Positions 6,809 through 14,655 of a stretch of 34,923 nucleotides of DNA are shown here, piece after piece (position 1 is the first letter of the stretch; every line of letters begins with the position of its first letter). Location of the stretch: contig NZ_ALAP01000016.1 in NCBI RefSeq assembly GCF_000280905.1, positions 1 to 34,923 on the forward strand. The letters run 5' to 3'. The position numbers and the translations under genes are program-made. This DNA is from Streptomyces sp. AA1529 (lineage in GTDB: Bacteria; Actinomycetota; Actinomycetes; Streptomycetales; Streptomycetaceae). The notes beneath the pieces are model-generated. The model worked only from the letters and a program-made list of their open reading frames with translations. It searched no databases and was not told the origin of the DNA.

Positions 6809-9331
6809 ATGCCGCTGAACTGGGATCTGGTCGGCACGGGAGACAGCGAGGCGCTGCTGCGGCCGAGGGACATCTACGCGGGGCTCGCCAGCAGGCCGTG
6901 GCCGTATCTGCGGCACGAGCAGGGCGAGGTGCTGGACAAGTGGTTCGACCGGCGCGAGCAGCGGGATGTGGTGATCAAGCAGAACACCGGCGGGGGCAAG
7001 ACGGCCGTCGGCCTGCTGATCGCCCAGAGCACCCTGAACGAGAACGTGGGCAAGGCCGTCTACCTGACGCCGGACAACTACCTGGCCAAGCAGGTCCGCG
7101 AGGAGGCCGCCCGGCTCAGCATCGCCACCACGGACGATCCGTACGACCCGGCGTTCACCACCGCGCAGGCGGTCCTGGTGACGAACTACCAGAAGCTGCT
7201 CAACGGCAGGTCGGCATTCGGCGTCGTCGGAGACGGCAAGGAGCCGGTCGACCTGGGCATCGTCGTCGTCGACGACGCGCACGCCGCGCTGGCCCGGACC
7301 GAGGACCAGTTCCGGCTGCGGGTGCCCGCCTCGCACAAGGCGTACGGCAAGCTGCTGGAGCTGTTCGCGGACGACCTGCGGCACCAGTCGGCCAACGCCT
7401 GGGCGGGGCTGGAGGACAAGGACCCCACCGCGTTGGCACCGATCCCGTTCTGGGCGTGGGCCAACAAGCACGACGAGGTGCTGAAGATCCTGCGCCCGCA
7501 CCGCACGGAGCGGGCCTTCGAATTCGTGTGGCCCCTGCTGGCCGAGGTGCTGCACCTGTGCACCGCGACGGCGACAGCGACAGCGATCGAGGTCAGGCCC
7601 TCGTGCCCGCCGATCGACCGCATCACCTCGTTCGTGCGCGCCCGCCGCCGCGTCTACCTGACCGCGACGCTCGCCGACGACAGCGCCCTGGTCACCGACT
7701 TCGGTGCCGACCCGGCTCTCGTCGCCCAGCCCGTCACGCCGGGCAGCGCCGCCGACCTCGGGGAGCGGATGATCCTGGCGCCGGTGGCCCTCAACCCGGA
7801 CCTGGACGACGAGGCCGTGCGCGTGCTGGCCCGCCAGTTCGCCGACGGGGACCAGGACGGCGACGGCATCGCCGAGACCGACCCGGTCAACGTCGTCGTG
7901 CTGGTCCCCAGCGAACGGGCCGCCGCCGCCTGGACCCGCCACGCCCACCACATCTGGCGGGTCGACGACCTCGAGGCCGGCGTGAAGAAGCTCTAGTCCG
8001 GACCCGTGGGCCTGGTGGTGCTGGTCAACAAGTACGACGGCGTCAACCTCCCGGCCGGCGCCTGCCGCCTGCTGGTCCTCGACCAGATCCCCCGGCCCCT
8101 GGACTCGGTGGAGCGGCGCGAGGCCGTCGCGCTGGCCGACAGCACCGTCCGCCTGGCCCGCGAGGTCCAGCGGATCGAACAGGGCATGGGGCGCGGCGTG
8201 CGGGACGGCGAGGACTACTGCGCGGTCCTGCTGCTGGGCGCCAAGCTCGCCACGGCCATCCACGACGCCCGCCACCTGGCGCTGTTCTCCCACGCCACCC
8301 AGGCGCAGCTGAAGCTGAGCCGGGACATTGCCGGCCAGATCAAGGGCGAAGGGCTGGACGCGGTGAGGCAGGCGCTGCGGTCCTGTCTGACGCGGGTGCC
8401 GCAGTGGCGCGAGCGCAGCCGGCGGGCGCTGGCGGAGGTGCGCTATGCCGAGCGCGGGACGGTGCGGCCGGAAGCCGTCGCTCTGCGGGAGGCGTTCGAC
8501 TTCGCGGCCACCGGCCGCCTCCAGGCCGCGGCCGAGCGGGTGCAGAAGGCGGTCAACGACATCGGCGAGAACGACAAGGCGCTGCGGGGCTGGCTGCGGG
8601 AGCAGAAGGCCGCATACCTGCACCTGACCGACCCCGTGGCCGCCCAGCAGGCCCTGGCCGGCGCACTCGCCGACAACACCTTCGTCCTGCGGTCCGTACA
8701 CGGCGCCGCCCCCGTGCGGCTCAAGGCGGCCTCGGTGCAGTCCCGCGCCGCCGCCGAGTTCCTCGCGGACCGCTACCGCGACGGCGTCAGCCTGAGGCTC
8801 GGTGTCCAGGCGCTGTTCGAGGAAGTGGTGTGGGGCGATGACGAACGCTCCGACGACGCCGAGGCCGCCTGGCAGAGCCTGGGCGAGCATCTCGGGTTCG
8901 CCAGCAGCCGCCCGGAGAAGCTGTACGGCACGGGCCCGGACAACCTGTGGGCGCTCACGGCTACGCGGCAGGCCGTCATCGAGCTGAAGACGGGCTGCAC
9001 CACCGACACGATCGCGAAGAAGGACATGGACCAGCTCGGGGGCAGCGTCCGCTGGCTCAACGATCACAACCCCGAGGTGGAAGCCGTGCCGGTCATGCTG
9101 CACCCCAGCCGGGCCGCCGACGCCAAGGCCACCGCGGTGCCGGGTATGCGTGTCATCACGCCCGAGCTGTTCGAGAAGCTGAAGGATGCCGTGACGGCCT
9201 ACGCGGCCGCGCTCGCCTCCAGTCCGGACCGGTGGGCCAACGAGCAGGCCGTCCGTGAGCAACTCGCGCACCACAAGCTCACCGGCGACCGGTTCCTCAC
9301 CGCCTACGCCGAACCCGTGTCCCCCTCCTGA
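6809..9331 (+). pseudogene. SF2 helicase fused to PD-(D/E)XK nuclease, interrupted by an in-frame TAG
   Basis: Translation most likely starts at ATG 6809 behind GGGAGAGGGG. Visible motifs are Walker A NTGGGKT (residues 59-65), a DDAH box (155-158) and a TAT motif III (285-287). The second RecA lobe has motif IV near VVVLVPSERA and motif V around NKYDGVNLP. A C-terminal nuclease core has D711, E725-L-K727 and Q742, the PD-(D/E)XK pattern. Codon 396 (7994-7996) is TAG, lying between motifs IV and V; the same frame then stays open to 9331. Without the stop the protein would be about 840 residues. The upstream piece alone lacks half of lobe 2 and the nuclease. The downstream piece could start at GTG 8006 but has no clear ribosome site. 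The likely role is DNA unwinding coupled to cleavage in phage or plasmid defence. The stop may be a nonsense mutation or a base-call error. Confidence 0.82.
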
Positions 9332-9354
9332 CACCCCCGGCCGCGCACAGCCCC

Positions 9355-9381
9355 GGGCCCGCCTCGTCTTGTGGCGGGCCC
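9355..9381 (+). terminator. Terminator hairpin after the helicase-nuclease
   Basis: A perfect 9-bp GC stem (9355-9363, 9373-9381) with a 9-nt loop begins 24 bases after the helicase stop. It probably ends the 3.6-9.3 kb transcription unit. It has no U-tract. Confidence 0.55.
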
Positions 9382-9548
9382 GTCCCGGTCGGCGGGCGGC
9401 AGGTGCGGCTGTTCCTTCAACGACCCGGTGGGCAGCCGGCCTGGCGGCTGCCGGCGCTGCGGCGTCCTTGGCCAGGAGGGGCGCCTGGATGGTGAGTTCG
9501 ACGTGCTGGGCAGGGTGTGGTGTCAGTGGGGGTTCGTAGGGTGGGCGT

Positions 9549-11213
9549 GTGGTGAGAGTTCCGTGGGAGAGGCTGGCCGAGAATCCCAGGCTGTCGGAGT
9601 CCTTGGTGACCTTGCTGGTGATGCGGCTTCGGGAGCGGGCGCAGCCGGTCGACGGGACGGGCGGTGACGGCGGCCGGGATCTGTTCGAGTACACCGACGA
9701 CGACAAGCTGGTCGTGTACGAGGCGAAGTCGTTCACCGGCCGCCTGACGTCCGGCCGCCGCCGGCAGGTACGGAAGTCTCTGGTGTCTGCGGTCCGTCAC
9801 CAGCCGGATCACTGGGATCTGCTCGTCCCGATCGATCCGAACCCTGCCGAGCAGGCCTGGTTCGACGGCCTGCGCGGCGAGTTCGAGTTTGTGCGGCACT
9901 GGCGGGGGCGCAGCTGGCTGGACGAGAAGTGCGCGGCTCATCCCGATCTGGTGCGCTACGCGTTGCAGGAGTCGGCCGACTACATCCTGGAGCGGATCGC
10001 CCAGGCGCGTGCCGAGCGCGACGTGCTGCACGGCGGGCTCAGCGACTACCTCGAGCGGGCCCGCGCGCTGCACGGGAGGGTCCAGGAGATCTCCCCGCAC
10101 TATGCGGTGCAGACCCGTCTGGACGCCGACGGCCGCACGGTCGTGCATCTGTCGCCCCGCGGGCCCGACCCGGACGGGCAGGGTGCGATCCGGCTCACCG
10201 GCCCGGTCCGTTTCGCTGGGGACGACCCGCAGGAGGCCCGGCGAAAGCAGCGGTTCGAGGAGGTCATGCGCTTCGGCGGCGAGGTGGAGCTGAGCGCGGA
10301 CAATCTCGCCGAGGCCACGCTGTCGGGTCCCGCAGGCCTGGGGCTGGAGCGCATCGCGGTGGGTGGTGTGCGCATCTCCTCGGTCCGGCAGGAGATGACA
10401 CCGCCGCTGCAGGGGCAGGTCGCGGTCCAGCTGTCTTCGGGTGTTCCGCTCGCTTCCCTGCCCGTGCGCTTTACACAGCGGGTGAGCGGCTCGGACGGCG
10501 GCATCCTGTACGGCAGCGACATGACCGGGGTGATGCGCGTGCGGCTGCGCTACAGCCATGGCGACCGCTCCGCCCAGCTGAAGTTCACCTTCCAGCCGCC
10601 TGAGGCGGCGATGCCGCAGACGCTGGTGCCCGCGCTCAGACTGCTCAGCCAGGCCACGGCCGGCCATGTCATGGAGCTGGCCTTCGCCGGCGAGCCGGCC
10701 GGCCGGGTGCGGGCGCCGGTCAGCACCGGGATGACGCCTGCGGGCTGGGAGTCGGGCGAGGCACAGCTGTGGGCCGACGCCTTCGACGACCTGAGCCGGC
10801 TGCAGAGCAGGACCGGCCGCTTCTTCCCGGTCCCCGACAACTTCACCCAACGCGATGCGCGCGAGGTCAAGGACATGCTCGCCCTTCTCGACGGGGAGGA
10901 GACCGTGCTGCGGGGCAGCACCGTGTCGGTGGGCGTCGACAGCGCCGAGGCCCTCGACAAACTGAGCGACATCCGCGCCGGGATGTTCCGCGTCACCGCC
11001 GGCTACCAGGGCCTGCTCTTCACCCTCGGCGAGCAGCAGATCGGCCTCGGGCCCTGCACCGAGATCTACACGATGGACAAGATCCTCAACATGAAGGAGG
11101 CCCGGCGGGACCTCGCCGCGCACGGGCACGCGACCATGACGATGCGCGTCGCCAAGCGCATCCCGCCCGTGCGCTACCTCGGGCCCCTGCGCGACAACGG
11201 CACGGAAGGGTGA
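9549..11213 (+). CDS. Restriction endonuclease-like (Mrr-type PD-(D/E)XK) protein
   Basis: This 554-residue protein begins at GTG 9549, preceded by a G-rich ribosome site. Its first ~100 residues form a PD-(D/E)XK fold: after an amphipathic helix comes GGDGGRDLF with the metal-binding D44, then the strand VYEAKSF with E58 and K60. This is the arrangement of Mrr-type restriction enzymes and many defence nucleases. The ~450 residues after this are unrecognised. They start with a helical linker and then appear rich in beta strands, as in a sensor or DNA-recognition module. There is no helicase or methylase motif in this protein and no methyltransferase in the window, so if it cuts DNA it probably recognises modified or foreign DNA. 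About 220 bases separate it from the next gene, so co-transcription is possible but not shown. Confidence 0.75.
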   Translation: MVRVPWERLAENPRLSESLVTLLVMRLRERAQPVDGTGGDGGRDLFEYTDDDKLVVYEAKSFTGRLTSGRRRQVRKSLVSAVRHQPDHWDLLVPIDPNPAEQAWFDGLRGEFEFVRHWRGRSWLDEKCAAHPDLVRYALQESADYILERIAQARAERDVLHGGLSDYLERARALHGRVQEISPHYAVQTRLDADGRTVVHLSPRGPDPDGQGAIRLTGPVRFAGDDPQEARRKQRFEEVMRFGGEVELSADNLAEATLSGPAGLGLERIAVGGVRISSVRQEMTPPLQGQVAVQLSSGVPLASLPVRFTQRVSGSDGGILYGSDMTGVMRVRLRYSHGDRSAQLKFTFQPPEAAMPQTLVPALRLLSQATAGHVMELAFAGEPAGRVRAPVSTGMTPAGWESGEAQLWADAFDDLSRLQSRTGRFFPVPDNFTQRDAREVKDMLALLDGEETVLRGSTVSVGVDSAEALDKLSDIRAGMFRVTAGYQGLLFTLGEQQIGLGPCTEIYTMDKILNMKEARRDLAAHGHATMTMRVAKRIPPVRYLGPLRDNGTEG

Positions 11214-11434
11214 CAGGCGAGAGCGCCGCGCCGGATCCCACGGGCACGATCAGAACGGGGGGCGCGGCGGTTCGGCAGTCGTGCGGGGCGCGGCCATGGC
11301 GGGCAAGCCCTCCCACCGAGTCCCTGCAGACGACGGTGGTACGGGAAGGCAGAGGAGAAGCCGCGGGAAACGGACTCTGGCGGCCGTGCTGCTGGCGGCC
11401 GACGATGTCCTGCAGGATCACGACGGGGGTGGGC

Positions 11435-12571
11435 GTGGAGCTGACGGCGTTCTTCAGCAGCGGTGACGGATGGGCGCAGCCCTGGGTGCTCGACATCGAG
11501 CTGGTCGAATCCTTGCGGTTCGGTCCGCCGGCCGGGCACACCGACCTGGAGGTGGCGATCGCGCTGACCCGGCTGCTGCACCACGACTTCGTCTCCTACG
11601 GCACCGACGGCCAGGGCCGGCATCTGGACGACGACAGCGCGCCCCTGGTCATCAAGGCGCACCGCGCCGTCCTGGAGCGCCTGGCCCTCAAGCCGCCCGC
11701 CTGGCCGTTTCGTACCTTCGACGGACCGCGCGGGTTCGGCACCTACTGGCGCGCCAACGATATGAGCGGCAGCTGGAAGGCGCGGCGGGACTGCATCGAG
11801 CAGTTCCTCGGCCCCACGCGGGACGCGCTGGAGGACCTGGAGGAGCTGGAGTACGAACGGCGTTTCACCAAGGGGCCGTCGGGCAGCTTCAAGAACCTGA
11901 TCTTCGCCGCCGACGGGGTCAAGCCGGAAATCGTGCTGCGGGACGCGGTGAACAACGAGGTCGAGATCGTCCGTCACGCCGACACCTGCCTGGTGTTCAC
12001 CGACCCCCTGCCACCGCACGGGCTCACCTGGCGGCAGATGGTCGCCTGGTGGCAGAAGAACCACCAGCCGGACGCCGACGAGAAGACGGCCGCCGAGGGG
12101 CTGTACCGGCGTCTGTACCGGTCGCTGGACTCGAAGACCGAACAGCTCCTCATGATCGCCTACTGTGCCCGGTACGCCGAGGAAGGCGGCTTCGGCCTGC
12201 CCGCGCTGATCCCCCAGGTCTACCTCCACTACGACCCCTACACCCGCAGGAGCGGCAAGCAGTCCGGCGCACTGTACCGGCAGCGGATGGACTTCCTGCT
12301 CCTAGCCCCGGACCGCTCCCGCATCGTCATCGAGGTCGACGGAGTACAGCACTACGGCCGGCCCAACCCGCCCGACGAGCAAGGGCGCATCACGCATACC
12401 GCGGTGCCGCGGCTGTACGCGGAGATGGTCGCAGAGGACCGCCGGCTGCGGCTCGCCGGATACGAGATCTACCGCTTCGGCGGCTGGGAACTGATGGAAC
12501 CGGGCGGCAGGCAGCTCTTGGAGTCCTTCTTCACCAGCCTCCTCGCACGGCACCAGAAGCCGGCGTTGTAA
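11435..12571 (+). CDS. Abi-like protein with C-terminal DUF559/Vsr-type nuclease core
   Basis: I place the start at GTG 11435 because GGGGGTGGG lies just upstream; ATG 11405 in the same frame is an alternative. The product has 378 residues. The N-terminal ~250 residues are unrecognised but carry a GTYWRANDMSGSWKARRD segment reminiscent of abortive-infection proteins. The C-terminal part has the core of a Vsr/DUF559-like PD-(D/E)XK nuclease: a tyrosine-rich lead-in, D286 in YRQRMDFLL, and E300-V-D302 in VIEVDGVQHYG. A helix with AEDRRLRLAGYEIYRFGG follows, typical of that family. It lies downstream of another nuclease gene in the same orientation, and the two may act together. The nuclease call is fairly firm; the N-terminal assignment is only a resemblance. 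Confidence 0.7.
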   Translation: MELTAFFSSGDGWAQPWVLDIELVESLRFGPPAGHTDLEVAIALTRLLHHDFVSYGTDGQGRHLDDDSAPLVIKAHRAVLERLALKPPAWPFRTFDGPRGFGTYWRANDMSGSWKARRDCIEQFLGPTRDALEDLEELEYERRFTKGPSGSFKNLIFAADGVKPEIVLRDAVNNEVEIVRHADTCLVFTDPLPPHGLTWRQMVAWWQKNHQPDADEKTAAEGLYRRLYRSLDSKTEQLLMIAYCARYAEEGGFGLPALIPQVYLHYDPYTRRSGKQSGALYRQRMDFLLLAPDRSRIVIEVDGVQHYGRPNPPDEQGRITHTAVPRLYAEMVAEDRRLRLAGYEIYRFGGWELMEPGGRQLLESFFTSLLARHQKPAL

Positions 12572-12626
12572 TGCGGGCACGAGGCAGCGAAGCTGCCCTC
12601 CGAGGGGGGCGTGTACGGTCGCCAAG

Positions 12627-13589
12627 GTGAATCCAGATGCAGCCTTCGATCCGCGTCGGCTCGGCGTGCCCAAGGAAGTCGTGGACGAGGGCGCGCGTAC
12701 GCTGCGCCATGCCGCTCAGTCCCTCGACGCCTTCGTCAGGAGTCTCACCGAGGGCACCGCGGTCGAGGGGATGTCGCCCGCCGATGCAGGCTGGGTCAGT
12801 TCCTCACATCACCGGCACCGCACGGGACGTTCCCGGTTGTGGGCGTGGGCGGGCTGGAGCACTCAGCTCACCCTCGGGAACATCTTCGATCACGTCCAGG
12901 CGATCGAGCGGACGCTGGTGGGCGAGCCCGTGGCCATTTGGTCGCTCGTTTCGCTCTCCCGCGTCGTGCAAGAGGGCGCCATCCGCGTGTGCCATCTCTA
13001 CGAGCCCGGTCTCAGCCCCGAGCAGCGTGCGGTGCGCATCGCGGCCGCGTGGCTCAACGGGGCACGGCAGCATCAGGTCGCGGCCAAGGACGTCGGCGTG
13101 CAGGCGGTCCCGGAGGCGGAGAAGATCTGGCAGGTGGCCGAGCAGACCGTCCATCGCGCCGGAATGAGCATCGGCTTGGACGGACGGGGCCGCCCGAGCT
13201 CGGCCGTGCTGGGGCCGGTGCAGGCGCCGTTCAAGGTGGACCTCACCAGTATCGCCGCGAAGCGGCCCACGCATCTTCCTGCCTGGTACCGCATATCCTC
13301 CGCGGCCTCCCACAGCACCGTGTGGATGGTCGCTCAGGCCTTCGCCTCCGACGTGGACGACCAGCCGGTCATGCGGGCCGATCCGGAGATCGTCACCGCG
13401 GCGGTGCTGGCCGTTCTGGGAGCGTTCGAGGACTTGGTGCAGACGCTGGGCGACTACTACGGCAAGGACCCCCACCAAGCGCTGCTGACCGTCCGACGGC
13501 GCACCGTGGCGGTCCTCGACCGTCAGCGGACGTGGTGCCAGCAAGCGCAGGACGATGCACGCCTCCTGCTCGGCGAGAGCGGCACCTGA
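12627..13589 (+). CDS. Conserved-looking protein of unknown function
   Basis: The product has 320 residues from GTG 12627, 55 bases after the nuclease gene and on the same strand. I do not recognise it. It is mostly alpha-helical, with no signal peptide, membrane segment or nucleotide-binding motif. Notable stretches are a tryptophan-rich LWAWAGWSTQ segment near residue 75 and a C-terminal helical bundle ending in QQAQDDARLLLG. The ribosome site is weak, so the exact start is uncertain. Its closeness to the two nuclease-like genes suggests it is an accessory of the same island, but there is no direct evidence. Confidence 0.6.
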   Translation: MNPDAAFDPRRLGVPKEVVDEGARTLRHAAQSLDAFVRSLTEGTAVEGMSPADAGWVSSSHHRHRTGRSRLWAWAGWSTQLTLGNIFDHVQAIERTLVGEPVAIWSLVSLSRVVQEGAIRVCHLYEPGLSPEQRAVRIAAAWLNGARQHQVAAKDVGVQAVPEAEKIWQVAEQTVHRAGMSIGLDGRGRPSSAVLGPVQAPFKVDLTSIAAKRPTHLPAWYRISSAASHSTVWMVAQAFASDVDDQPVMRADPEIVTAAVLAVLGAFEDLVQTLGDYYGKDPHQALLTVRRRTVAVLDRQRTWCQQAQDDARLLLGESGT

Positions 13590-13789
13590 TCCGGCCCGCG
13601 CAGGGGCGCGCAGCCGGGGCTGGCCACTGCCGCCCGAGAGCAGGGGCCCGACTCCGGACCACGCCGCACCCTGGCCGCAAGGCGCTCAGGGGGCGTACAT
13701 CTCGCGGGCCAACCGCGCACTCGCATCCTGCCCGGACACGGGCGTCTGGGCCAGGTCGGTCTTCCGAGCATGCTGCCGCGCACCCGATT

Positions 13790-13808
13790 CCTCTACTCTG
13801 AGTAGAGG
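13790..13808. promoter_or_regulatory. Perfect 19-bp palindromic operator for the toxin-antitoxin pair
   Basis: CCTCTACTC (13790-13798) and GAGTAGAGG (13800-13808) form a perfect inverted repeat around one base. A further half-site-like GGTAGAGTC follows near 13814. The palindrome ends 19 bases before the antitoxin start, as expected for an autoregulatory ribbon-helix-helix antitoxin operator. Confidence 0.7.
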
Positions 13809-13827
13809 AGCGCGGTAGAGTCGGGGT

Positions 13828-14103
13828 ATGGCAGCAGACGAGACGAGCATCAAGGTGGGCACGGCCGCGCGGGACCGGCTCGCCCAGCTGGCCGCCGAGC
13901 ACGGCACCACCATCCGAAGCCTGGTCGAGGACCTCGCGCTGAGCACGCCGACGCAGGCGGAGTACGCGGAGCGGGCCGAGCTGGCCCGTTCCGAGCTCGT
14001 CTCCGCCCTCGGCAGCGCACCGAGCCCGGAGGCCGAGGCGAAGGCCCGGGCCCTGCTGGAGCGCCTCGGCGGCACCGCGCACGGTCCGCGGGCAGCCGCG
14101 TAG
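13828..14103 (+). CDS. Ribbon-helix-helix antitoxin-like protein
   Basis: This 91-residue protein starts at ATG 13828. Residues 5-45 (SIKVGTAARDRLAQLAAEHG, then TTIRSLVEDLAL) match the ribbon-helix-helix pattern of Arc/MetJ-type antitoxins: a short beta strand, then two helices. The C-terminal half is an acidic/alanine-rich helix, the usual toxin-binding tail of VapB-type antitoxins. The TAG stop shares one base with the GTG start of the next gene (TAGTG), so the two are translationally coupled. The palindrome just upstream is the likely site of autoregulation. The small size, gene order and partner all support an antitoxin role. Confidence 0.75.
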   Translation: MAADETSIKVGTAARDRLAQLAAEHGTTIRSLVEDLALSTPTQAEYAERAELARSELVSALGSAPSPEAEAKARALLERLGGTAHGPRAAA

Positions 14104-14501
14104 TGGCGCCGATCGCGGTCGTCTTGGATCACACGACCGCAGGAGCGCTGTACGACCCGAAGGACCCGTTCAACGAGGCGGTCGCCGCGTTCTACGTCCA
14201 GGCCTCCGGCGGACTCGGGGACCTGTATGCGCCGGTGCTCTCCCTGACGGCAGGCGACGCCGAACGCCCCGGGCTGCTCGGCCACATCAAGGGGCTGCGG
14301 TTCATCCGGATCGAGGCGTTCGACACCGACGCCGCGGTCACCGCCACCGAACTGCTGCGCTTCGGGCACTCCTGGGCCGCCGTCCACGCCATCCACGCCG
14401 CCCGTCCGTCCGCCGCCCACCCCAGCGGACGGTTCCTGCTCACCCTGACGCCGAAGGCGTACGCGGGCACCGGCGTCCAGGCAGTCCACCCCGGCCAGTA
14501 G
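14103..14501 (+). CDS. PIN-like toxin, catalytically degenerate
   Basis: This 132-residue protein begins at GTG 14103, overlapping the antitoxin stop by 1 nt. The N-terminus VVLDHTTAGAL resembles the first strand of VapC-type PIN ribonucleases, with D9 as the first metal-binding residue. The later acids usually seen in this family are not at their expected places: the region SWAAVHAIHAA has alanine where an aspartate is normal, and LLTLTP replaces the usual threonine-x-aspartate strand. It may be an inactivated toxin, a divergent actinobacterial member with shifted acids, or something that only looks PIN-like. VapC proteins cleave tRNA or rRNA. Gene order and overlap with the antitoxin-like gene carry most of the weight in this call. 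Confidence 0.6.
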   Translation: MAPIAVVLDHTTAGALYDPKDPFNEAVAAFYVQASGGLGDLYAPVLSLTAGDAERPGLLGHIKGLRFIRIEAFDTDAAVTATELLRFGHSWAAVHAIHAARPSAAHPSGRFLLTLTPKAYAGTGVQAVHPGQ

Positions 14502-14549
14502 CCGTCATCGGCTCTGGTCCGCCGCCGTCTGACAGCCGTTCGCGCAGAG

Positions 14550-14597
14550 CGGCTGCGTTGCCGTCGGCGAGCCCGAAGCGGTCGTCGTCGAAGACCC
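14550..14597 (-). repeat. Inverted copy of a 48-nt piece of the kinase gene
   Basis: The reverse complement of about 14550-14597 matches 15316-15363 at 45 of 48 positions. On the minus strand it encodes the same DDWVFDDDRFGLADG peptide that the kinase gene encodes on the plus strand. The peptide continues for a few related residues and then degenerates. It looks like a remnant of a second, oppositely oriented gene with the same Abi-type domain. Confidence 0.6.
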
Positions 14598-14655
14598 AGT
14601 CGTCGTCTGTTCTGACGTGCCCGGCCGCCGGCCGAGGTGCTCTTTCGGAGGAACC

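Noticed and set aside
6332..9736. A very long open frame on the minus strand (over 1,100 codons) across the nuclease and helicase genes
   Set aside because: It mirrors the plus-strand genes, which show clear helicase and nuclease motifs. Such frames arise from high GC at third codon positions, and the minus-strand translation has no recognisable domain or ribosome site.
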